Below, piece by piece: positions 48,421 to 57,220 of a stretch of DNA of 64,000 nucleotides (position 1 is the first letter of the stretch; each line of letters starts with the position of its first letter). The stretch covers positions 18,959,744 to 19,023,743 of the forward strand of contig CP137670.1 in the NCBI GenBank assembly GCA_037976565.1. The letters are read 5' to 3'. Source of the DNA: Mesocentrotus franciscanus. Its lineage: Eukaryota; Echinodermata; Echinoidea; Camarodonta; Strongylocentrotidae. Made by a program: the position numbers and the translations under genes. The notes below the pieces were generated by a model. The model was not told the origin of the DNA, searched no databases, and saw only the letters and a program-made list of their open reading frames with translations.

Positions 48421-49917
48421 TGTGGTAGTGTAGACATTTCTTTTGTGATTGTAAACCAGAGGTACCATACGTGTGAAAGTTGTAAACATGTGGTCAGAGA
48501 CCGCATCACTAAAAATGTCTTGTTGGGGGCGAGTATGCATTCGCTGAGTTCATATAGTTCCCCCAATCTTAATACTTCTTATAACTTAGAAGAATCAAAC
48601 ACCGAATGTTTATTATTTGTATGTTGGAAAATACTTTGTACTTTAGGTTAATTGTATGTACATTATATTTAGTAAGATAAAAAGCTGATGAATATGTAAG
48701 GCTTTGATCAAGAGTGGGGGGTGGGTACCTATAGATGACCATGCTGAAGATGTCAGTATAAAAGAGGAAGGTTAGGAAGTTCCGAGAGTAGGAGACAATT
48801 GTAGTGGACCTACTGTATTTATAATCACATGTGATGAAGTATCAACTTTGGAATTATGAAGTTCCTATAGCCATGAGTGTATTATATAAATGTATGAATA
48901 TTGAAAGTTTGCTGCACTATGAGTGGCTAACAGTGAAAATGTATTGTTTATAAAGTGCACACTTACTGCACACAAACAATTGATTTTGCTCCATGAGTGT
49001 GAGTTTGCTTACGTGTATAGAAAGTTTTACTCTTTAAATAGGTATTTTAGTTTTGTTTAATGAGATATATATGGCAGTAGATTATTTAAAGAAATTCTGT
49101 AATAATATGAGAAGTACCTGTCATAATATTAAGTGATTATAGTACATGTATTTGAGTGTGGGATATTACTAGGTGATTTAGATACAGGGTGAATAGTGAA
49201 GCACATTGTTGAAAATTACTCAGCATGACTGTGTTTCGTTGTTTATTTAGTGGATAATGACTAGTCTAGGTGTCAAAACTCACTTGGTGAGAATCAGTTC
49301 ATGAGTACTGCAAATTATATATGTTTGATATTTACAACTATGCAATAATTCATCATCAATAGAGATATATTTTGGATTGGTTCGGAAGAGGATAGATTAT
49401 TGTATGTACTATTGGCTAAATGACCACACTATATATTATATAATTGATATATATGTCTGACATATATCGGGGGTCTGCAGTAAGAGACCTGTGCTCAATG
49501 ATTCCTAGCAGTTGGCAGTACGTTACTGAGTTGTTGAGCTGGATCACAGCTGAGGATATTCCAGGTATGATTTAGTCTTTTATGTGAATATCGTGGTTAA
49601 AGACAAAGGTTATATTGGTAGTTTTGTGTCATGTAAGCGAGAGATTAAGTAGCTAATTATCATCTTTATACGAACGTTGATATACGCACGTAGTCTTTAA
49701 TCACTGTGTGCGATTGCTCACCAATAGGAGTATGCTATGAGTTAATGTTAGTAGTCGCATTATTTCTCTCCACTGTTGATTCATTGTTTATCTTTGTAGT
49801 AGATGAAAATTGTTGTTATGTGATTAAATTGTGGACAATTATGTACTAGTAGTCGTAGTTATACGAAAATGATATCCGGAATATCGATTATGTCATTATA
49901 CCAATACACTGTATGAT
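48421..49917 (+). mobile_element. LTR-like insertion, copy 2, cut by the assembly gap
   Basis: Starts TGTGGTAGTG, as at 12,232, and follows it to the N run, so the last ~780 bases and the following TRIM-like gene expected from block A1 are missing. The part around 48,650-48,830 shows clustered substitutions and a ~17-base loss relative to A1. Confidence 0.55.
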
Positions 49918-50417
49918 NNNNNNNNNNNNNNNNNNNNNNNNNNNNNNNNNNNNNNNNNNNNNNNNNNNNNNNNNNNNNNNNNNNNNNNNNNNNNNNNNNN
50001 NNNNNNNNNNNNNNNNNNNNNNNNNNNNNNNNNNNNNNNNNNNNNNNNNNNNNNNNNNNNNNNNNNNNNNNNNNNNNNNNNNNNNNNNNNNNNNNNNNNN
50101 NNNNNNNNNNNNNNNNNNNNNNNNNNNNNNNNNNNNNNNNNNNNNNNNNNNNNNNNNNNNNNNNNNNNNNNNNNNNNNNNNNNNNNNNNNNNNNNNNNNN
50201 NNNNNNNNNNNNNNNNNNNNNNNNNNNNNNNNNNNNNNNNNNNNNNNNNNNNNNNNNNNNNNNNNNNNNNNNNNNNNNNNNNNNNNNNNNNNNNNNNNNN
50301 NNNNNNNNNNNNNNNNNNNNNNNNNNNNNNNNNNNNNNNNNNNNNNNNNNNNNNNNNNNNNNNNNNNNNNNNNNNNNNNNNNNNNNNNNNNNNNNNNNNN
50401 NNNNNNNNNNNNNNNNN
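49918..50417. other. Assembly gap of exactly 500 N
   Basis: A round-number run of N is a scaffolding placeholder, not a measured length. Sequence on the right is unrelated to what follows the same point in block A1 (13,749 onward). Confidence 0.99.
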
Positions 50418-50611
50418 TAGTCTACTCTCAAACTAAAGAAAGTAGAGAAAATAAGAGAAGCAAACTGATGAAAGTTTCAATAAAATCTGACTAGGTCTAG
50501 ATATTCTGATTAGTCTGATTTGGGTAGGGTCGGCTCCTCTCTTTAGACTTAGAAACAGAAGCCGACCATAGGGTCTGCTCTGCAAACAATTCTGGGCGCT
50601 AGTGTAATTGA
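50418..50611. other. Short non-coding stretch after the gap
   Basis: Contains an inverted pair 'gggtcggct'/'agccgaccat' (about 50,526-50,570), possibly a transposon remnant. Nothing else recognised. Confidence 0.35.
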
Positions 50612-50920
50612 TGTAGAGGTGTCGTGGTCAGTGGACACGTCGCCGGACTGTCGATCACAACTGGTCCGCGGTTCGAGTCCCGCCGCGGCACTAATGTCCT
50701 TTGGCAAGACATTGATCTACATTTGCCACACTCCACCCAGGTGAAGTAAATGAGGACCTGGTAGGAATTTATTCCTTGAAATGCAGAGCACGTGACAGCT
50801 GCTCTGCTAAAGCCAGGGTAATTATGTTGCATTATTGTAGAGCGCTTACTAAGTAACTTAGAGACTTCTGATAAAGTAAGTGTTAGGCGCTATATAAGCA
50901 AATATAATTATTATTATTAG
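50612..50920 (+). mobile_element. tRNA-derived SINE
   Basis: The head resembles a tRNA gene: 'cgtggtcagtgga' in A-box position and a perfect B box GGTTCGAGTCC at 50,670-50,680. These would let RNA polymerase III transcribe it from within. The body has 'ctttggcaagacattgatct', 'acccaggtgaagtaaatgag' and 'gcgctatataagca', and ends in an (ATT)n tail. This body type is familiar from sea urchin SINEs, which is the best hint at the organism. Not a functional tRNA: no acceptor pairing with the downstream sequence. Confidence 0.85.
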
Positions 50921-51836
50921 TGTAGTTTCGTATCCATTTTTTAAAACCTAACCCTAACGGTGGAGATACCCTACTAAAACATAACCCAAAATCAACTAAA
51001 TCTTCATCAATTGTTCAAATAATGGTCATGATTTAAAAGTAGTTATGTTTCTTACCCCTTTCGTGTCAATTTTCTTATCTTTTTTTGGATTATTTTTCCT
51101 AAAAATGAAGGCTTAAAATATACACTTTCTCGTGATTCACGGCAAACTGCTGCACAATACAATGGCATACCGTACGCCTACCGTACGCCTGCCTCACATC
51201 TGCTGTGAGTAATGTCAGTTTTGAGAATTTAGTGCTTTATTATTTTAAAAATAAAAAAGAATTGGTTATTTGCGCAGCTAAATGATTTGAATTAATTGCA
51301 ATTTTTTATAAGACTGGGCCCAGATGTCTGGAAATTGAGCTTTGTGAGTGCGATGCGCAGAGGAATAAAGCATTGTGACTTGTGTCACATACATATAACC
51401 TTAAACAAGTCGTTTCTACAGAGTTTAGTCTTTAGACAGCAAATGTATCAGAAAAAACTTCACCTTTGAAGACGTGCACAAATTTGTGTTACCATAAATT
51501 GTTTTAATGGTATAAATTCTAATCAATTCATGGTGTGTTCCTATAGGCTACCGTAAACACAAGCCTTTATCTGGAAATAATCGGTTACACCCGTAAATGG
51601 TAAACAAAATTCTTTCCCCACAGGCTGTACAAAGAAGTTTGTAGTAGGCCTATACATGTGTTGCACATGCATACATTATCAACCATTCATTTTGTTTTAA
51701 CGTTATTTATTTTCTCATTAATTGTAGGCATCTTTTTAACATCTTTCGTCAAAGCAGTGGATTCAAAGCACATTGTGGCCACAATAGATTGGATTGACGT
51801 GAGACGTACCATGCAGAAAATGCTACTTTCTCTCAG
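50921..51836. other. Mostly non-coding; possible further exons of the plus-strand gene
   Basis: AT-rich with no clear feature. Two weak exon candidates: 51,309-51,340 ('actgggcccagatgtctgga' followed by a GTGAGT donor) and 51,729-51,835 (after 'ttaattgtag'; frame reads VDSKHIVATIDWIDVRRTMQ). The second is out of frame with the exon at 51,837 unless a base is missing. Neither is proven. Confidence 0.35.
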
Positions 51837-53735
51837 CCTTCTGGATGTTCCTTAAGGATCAGCAGCCTCATGAAAAAGTCGAAGCCATTATCGGTAAATG
51901 TGTACATGTACTTGTATTATTTTTGTACATTTTTGTCATATTGTGCATGATCACCGACTAATTAGACACTACAGAATTGATCATTTCACTCGAAAGGCGT
52001 ATTTTTCCTTACCGGTAGTTTCAAATATACAGTCAAACCTGTCTATAGCGACCGCCCAAGGGAAACACAAAAAGTGGTCTTTGTAGACAGGTGGTCTTTG
52101 TAGACAGGTTCCTTTAGTACATTTTTCAATGAGAAACCATTTTCAAGGGAAACAAAAATGTGGTCCTTGTAGACAGGTGGTCACTAAAGCAGGTTTGACT
52201 ATATATACCGGTATATATAATTCAATTAATTTCAGATCACTAAAACCTGCAGGTATGTTGCAATAACCGACCATATTTTGCGAGTTTCAAACATTTTTAT
52301 TTCCCCTTCAGCATAGGTCAAGGAGCTTTTATTCTACCCTCATCAGCAAACTAGAATTGTATTGATAATTTACAAAAACAATCCTGAATCACGTTTTGCA
52401 TTGCCAACAAAAGTTTAAAATCCAAAGGTGTGTTTACATTATGTTTGTGAGCAATGAGAAATTATTTCTGATAAATCTTACCAAGCAGTAATTTTCTGGC
52501 AGAATTCATTATTTAATTAATTGTTTACATTTCAGTTTTAAAATATATAACAGTTTTTTCTTAATTGTATTCCTTTCTTTTTGCTTTCTTCATCCATTAG
52601 AATTCTTTGCGCCTATGTACCGGGATCTGAAAGCAGTGCATAATACAGGAGATTCCACCCAAAAGCTAAACCGTGAGTCCAAGCTGAAGAGGAATATTTC
52701 CAAAATGATGTCTACACTCACCCGATAGCATAACTGCAAGAAATATTTCAGGTTATTTTCCCTCCATTGATTATAGAGAGAGATTGGGGGAGGGGATGGG
52801 GCGGGGTGAGGTGTAGCCACAAACCTGAATGGCAAAGCTGTAGAACTGAATCATGTCACTTGCAATTTTAACGAATTACAGGGTTTACAAACTGACATAA
52901 TGATTTGGGTAAAAAAATCAGTATTTTGCGTATATTTGTAATTACTATTTATGAAGTTGACCTGTTTCATATACTTATGTCGTACACTTGATATGCTCTG
53001 TCTCATGCTCACCCCCACCCCTTTGTATCGGTTCCTAAAACCTGTGTATGATATAAGTTGGTAATAGAGAAAAATTGAGTGAGGTAAATGCAATACAAAT
53101 CGATTCCATTCTTAAGCAATTAAGACTTGCTCAGGTACGGCACGTGAACCGCCAACAAATTTTAAAAAATGATGCAGATTTGGTTTATGTGTAAAGTGAA
53201 GTATGTTTTGGACTGCGCGTATTCAGTGAGCTTTGTTTTATAATATACAGAAATGTAAAGCATATTGAACTTTATGTCAACATTAAAAAATACTCTGCGG
53301 TTTTGAATGTTTTGCAGCATCATATCTGAACGAGCCATAAAGGGACTTAGTTACATTGTTCAGATGAGAGATAATGGTGCTAAGGTATTGACTTCAATGT
53401 TAGATGTACAATTAAAGATAATATGAAAGTTCGAGTGAAAAAGACCATTATTAATGATAACAATTGGGAAAAACTGATGTGGTCAATTCCTTAATTCTCC
53501 CAATTATATTATTATAATTTAATTTAATTTTAGGTGAATGTAAATCATCACAAAGCAAAGAATTGGCTCTATATACCTTTTCCAAACATTTAAGTGTTGA
53601 AAGTTTTTAAAGGCCTGTTTTATATCTTATTTTCAGCTCAGACGAGATGCGCAGTACACTAAGCTTGCCCAAAAGCATGACAGAGATAAATGCCTTGTTC
53701 CTGCCCCTCTGCCTTTGAAGGACAGCGTCTCCTAG
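51837..53735 (+). CDS. Unrecognised multi-exon plus-strand gene, 3' part (hypothetical)
   Basis: Four short coding stretches are bounded by splice-like sites. Exon a, 51,837-51,893, after 'ctactttctctcag' and before GTAAATG, reads FWMFLKDQQPHEKVEAII. Exon b, from 52,601 after 'catccattag', joins in phase and reads EFFAPMYRDLKAVHNTGD; it has a strong internal donor GTGAGT at about 52,672, or reads on to a stop at 52,726-52,728. Exon c, 53,318-53,384, after 'aatgttttgcag', reads IISERAIKGLSYIVQMRDNG and ends AAG before GTATTG. Exon d, 53,637-53,735, after 'cttattttcag', joins c in phase and reads LRRDAQYTKLAQKHDRDK to the stop TAG. The a-b and c-d joins keep phase; b-c does not with the strong donor, so an exon may be missing or misplaced. 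I do not recognise the family. It could be a decayed gene copy. Confidence 0.45.
52029..52202. mobile_element. pogo/Tigger-like MITE in an intron of the hypothetical gene
   Basis: Inverted ends CAGTCAAACCTG (52,030) and CAGGTTTGACT (ends 52,200), next to TA on both sides, the target of Tc1/mariner-pogo transposons. The interior repeats 'gtggtctttgtagacaggt' three times with variation. A decayed relative lies near 19,108-19,195. Confidence 0.65.
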
Positions 53736-53736
53736 A

Positions 53737-54140
53737 AGACACTTTGCAACACAGGCTGCTGAGCTGCCGTTTGAGAAGCCCCCCTCCACCTTACCCACCT
53801 GGAAAGCAAAACGCTGGTCAGACCAGTGGAATTCGTCTACTACCAACTTGAAGGAGTTCATCCCAGAGCCCTGTGCAAAACCAAGTGGCAGCGACCTCTC
53901 AAGAAAAGCTGGGTCAACCTCAACCGTATCAGAATTGGAGTTGGCCGTACACAATACTTCCTGCATAAAATTGGAGCTGATCCATCGCCAAACTGTGCCT
54001 GTGGAGAGATCCAAACTATGGATCATGTCATCGATGCTTGTCCTATCTACAAATCCCTCACGGTGCTTCTGGACTTCGGGAGCTCGATGATGAGACAATC
54101 AGTTGGATAAATAAGGATCTTCCTATCATGATGTACTCCT
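53737..54140 (+). pseudogene. 3' end of a second type of LINE polyprotein, broken
   Basis: Plus-strand pieces in changing frames read PTWKAKRWSDQW, then KSWVNLNRIRIGVGRTQYFL, then a C-x-C-x7-H-x4-C zinc motif (CACGEIQTMDHVIDAC), then ELDDETISWINKDLP. The order W...LNR-R-G-GR...CxCG...TM-H...CP is the C-terminal end of many LINE-encoded proteins. At least two frameshifts (about 53,905 and 54,075). It begins within a few bases of the stop codon of the upstream gene candidate. Different from the LINE in blocks A1 and A2. Confidence 0.65.
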
Positions 54141-54999
54141 TGATATTCTTCGTACGAACGAACGATGGAAAAACGGTTGGGGAAAATTCAAAAATTTATT
54201 GGGAGAATCAACTGTTAAAGTGAGTGGATCGTCAGTTTCCATGTGCAGAAGGCCATAATTCGCTGACACCAGACTTGGTGGAAATAACATTAATGGGAGT
54301 ACAAATCTGCACACAGCAAACCCGTAGGCCAGTCAAGAATTACCTCCTAATCTCTCGGAGAGTCTAGCTTCGGATCCCGCTTCGGATCGGGTGAGGAAAA
54401 GCAAAGCATTACATAAGGTCGAATGGTCATAAAACTGAAGGCTAACCCTGGTGATTGACAACACCTGTTATTGGGTAAACACCCGAACGGTGTCGAATTC
54501 CCCATGAGAGCTGACTTCTATGTGTCTTTAAAGGGTGTCACACTGTGGCGCCTTCTAAGAAAACCATAAATATCTTTGTGGTTTGAGAATTTTTGGTAGT
54601 TAAAAGTATAAAATTGTTGGATTGTACCTGTGATTTTGAAAGCACAATACGGCTTACCTATATTGAATCTAAGTTAAATTTTAATTCTTTGTGAAAATAC
54701 CCCAGGAGTTTCAAACTTGCCAAATGAATGTTGTGACATAAGCAATGGAATATATCTGTTTGTGCTAAACTGTTTCATCATGCTTGCTATTTTATCTTAA
54801 AGTTGGAAATATCTTCTGCATCATTATTGCACAGTCACCTTGGAATTGCCCAATTGAGCCAGTCGTACTGGCAGGAATGTTTAATCTGATCAAAATTGTG
54901 TTTTTATACTTCAGCTTCTGTATTCGCAAACAAAATCTTTGATGATATTTATAAGAATGAAAGTTGCCACTGCCAGTAATGCCTTTTCTTATATTTAAG
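54141..54999. other. Non-coding, possibly LINE 3' region
   Basis: 54,225-54,545 is more GC-rich and includes 'ctctcggagag' and the short direct repeat 'gcttcggatcccgcttcgga'. It may be the 3' untranslated part of the LINE relic, or a separate element. The rest is AT-rich. The minus-strand frame at 54,792-55,181 runs into the fold-back element and has no recognisable domain. Confidence 0.35.
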
Positions 55000-55205
55000 T
55001 CATGTGCCCGTAAGAAGCAGGTTTCTAGCACAGAGAATAGGTACAGTTGAGCTAATTTCTGCACAGTTTTCCAATATGCTGTATCGCCAAATGCGAACAT
55101 CGTGGTTTCAACGGGCAAGCAACCATCATCAGAAAACTCTGCAGGTATCAGCATAGCTCTCCCTGTTTTCCTTGCTGCCAACTTGTTTCTTTTGAGTGTA
55201 AGAGA
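55000..55205. repeat. Fold-back element, copy 1
   Basis: Left arm 'gtgcccgtaagaagcaggtt' followed by 'gcacagagaataggta' pairs imperfectly with the right arm, where 'agctctccctgttttccttg' leads into 'ctgccaacttgtttct'. The arms match the better-preserved element at 55,539-55,742 position for position. Likely a small inverted-repeat transposon; no coding. Confidence 0.55.
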
Positions 55206-55538
55206 TAACTAAGCTAAGCCATGTGTTTATCATTTGTGCCATTTTCTCTTATGTGTGATATAGATTGTATAGTTTTATACTTCATTTGCATGTGCCTTTT
55301 TAAAACTGTGAATATGAATTATTGCCATAAACTTAGAGATTCCCCTTGTATGTAACAAGAATTTATCTTTCACGCTCAGAAATTCTATATTGAATGAGCA
55401 TCTGTGTTTACTTGATGTATTATGTGCTGCTAATAATGCAATTACTTCTGTTGACATATAGCCATTTGTCTTGACTCTCTGGTAAGACTTGTTTCCAACA
55501 ACCTTTTGTTTTATCTGATACTCTTTATCTGCATTACA

Positions 55539-55742
55539 GTCTTGTGGTTGTGAGGAGCGGGTTTGCAGCATGGAGACGAGGTAGAGCTATGCTGATGAAT
55601 GCCCTGCTTTCCACTATTCTGTTTTGCTGAATGTGAGGAGCTTCCCAGTGTGATGTTTGCTTATCTACTAAAAACTGCGGGTATCAGTATAGCTTTACCT
55701 AGTCTCTATGCTGCTAACCTGCTTCTCACAACCGCAAGACTT
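55539..55742. repeat. Fold-back element, copy 2
   Basis: Inverted arms of about 55 bases: left GTCTTGTGGTTGTGAGGAGC at 55,539, mirrored by GCTTCTCACAACCGCAAGAC at the right end, with about 85-90% pairing by eye. The centre is about 90 bases. No exact target duplication could be fixed. Confidence 0.65.
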
Positions 55743-56177
55743 ATAAGTTTAACCAATTATGCAATATAATATGTCATGGTTTCTTGTACTGATAAGTGAA
55801 TTTAATTTGAAAGCAAATGAAAACCGTTCTTTAATTGTAATGTTTATCTTTAAAAAGTAGCACATTTTATGACAAAACAGATATCTTTGTGATGGCCTGT
55901 TAACTTTATTAAAATCAATTATGAGATTAGGATGGGGATGGAAAGACACTGTACGTATAGAAGGCAAGTTAGAAAAAGAAGGTATAGAAATAAGTATTTT
56001 ATAGTTTTGTGTTATCCTTCTTCACACCATTTACATGTACATTAAAAATATGAAAATTACTTTCTGTCTGGCATGTATATATTACCGTATGTGATGCAAT
56101 ATTTGTTGCTTTGATTGTACCGTGTGATTGCTCAGAATGAGTGATTTGTACACTTTCTTCCTTGATCAGGTGGTCAT
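55743..56177. other. Non-coding, nothing recognised
   Basis: AT-rich sequence between the fold-back element and the GACGTC array. No open frame, repeat or RNA gene recognised. Confidence 0.5.
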
Positions 56178-57212
56178 ATAGATGTCATTTAGAGGACAAA
56201 AAGACGTAAAGCTCATGTAAGGATAAAAAGTACATCGAATTGGTGTCCTTATGTCTTCCGTTGCTACAAATTTACGTCTTGAAGATGTCCTTTTTAACCA
56301 ATAGGATGGACAAATTGTGTAAAGATTCAAGTCCGTACAATGTAAACTATTGATACAAGTTTATGCTTTTAAGATGTAATTTTTACTTAAAAGATGTAAA
56401 ACTACATAAATATATGACATCTGTATGACGACTTCCTTTTTTACAATTTAACGTCTTAAAGACGTCTTTTTTTACCAGTAAGACGTAAAAATCACATTAA
56501 TATATGACGTCAGTACGACGTCTACCTTTGATACAAGTTACCGTCTTGAAGGCGTCTATTCTTTATCAATAAGATGTAAATATCACGTCAAAATTTGATG
56601 TCCATACAATGTATACACGAAGTCTGTAAGACGTCTTTCTTGGGTAAAAATTGACGTCTTGAAGACGTCTTTCTTTAACTAATAAGACGTAAAAATCACG
56701 TCAAAATATGACGTCCTCACGACGACGTATGCGGGTGCAAGTTTACGTCTTTTTGACGTAAAGTTATGTCGTCTTAAAGACGTCTTTCGTTAACTAAAAG
56801 ACGTAAATATGACGTCCATATGACGTCTTCCTATGGTACAAGTTGATGTCTTAAAGACGTCTATCTTTAACTAATAAGACGTAAAAATCACGTCAAAATA
56901 TGACGTCCTCACGACGACGTACGCGGGTGCAAGTTTACGTCTTTTTGACGTAAAGTTATGTCGTCTTAAAGACGTCTTTCTTTAACTAAAAGACGTAAAT
57001 ATGACGTCCATATGACGTCTTCCTATGGTACAAGTTGACGTCTTAAAGACGTCTTTCTTTGACGAATAAGACGTAAAAATCACGTCAAAATATGTCGTCC
57101 TGAAGACGACGTACGCGGGTGCAAGTTTACGTCTTTTTTACGTCATGTTATGTCGTCTTAAAGACGTAGTACAAGACGTAAATATGACGTCTTTAAGACG
57201 TCGCTCTGCTAT
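56178..57212. repeat. GACGTC-rich tandem array, 192-bp period
   Basis: The clean part repeats every 192 bases: 'aataagacgtaaaaatca' starts at 56,681, 56,873 and 57,065. Each period carries several palindromes of the form AAGACGTCTT, plus 'tgacgtcc', 'acgacgtacgcgggtgcaag' and 'tatgtcgtcttaaagacgtc'. Left of 56,640 the same motifs occur in decayed copies out to about 56,180. The array runs straight into the truncated end of TRIM-like gene 3. No coding capacity. The terminal ACGTCTTTAAGACGT-type palindromes suggest an inverted-repeat transposon that expanded internally. Confidence 0.8.
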
Positions 57213-57220
57213 CAGGGCTG

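Larger units (their letters stand above)
36115..49917 (+). repeat. Block A2, second copy of the ~13.8 kb duplication
   Basis: Near-identical to 1-13,748, same orientation, ending exactly where the N run starts. Relative to A1 it keeps about 140 extra bases of LINE 5' sequence (38,755-38,895) and 16 bases near 37,418, and lacks about 60 bases near 39,525 and 11 bases near 40,733. Divergence is visibly higher around 48,650-48,830 than elsewhere. Confidence 0.95.

Noticed and set aside
49859..50494. Open frames across the N run
   Set aside because: They consist of unknown bases and have no content.
50661..50700. Functional tRNA gene
   Set aside because: The B box is perfect, but the sequence continues as a SINE body with an (ATT)n tail and no acceptor-stem partner.
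53607..54098. 163-residue minus-strand frame over the LINE relic
   Set aside because: It is the antisense shadow of the plus-strand LINE C-terminus, whose zinc motif is recognisable on the other strand.
56178..57212. Cluster of full CRE sites (TGACGTCA) as a designed enhancer
   Set aside because: Most sites are GACGTC or AAGACGTCTT rather than the full CRE, and the strict 192-bp periodicity points to tandem duplication.
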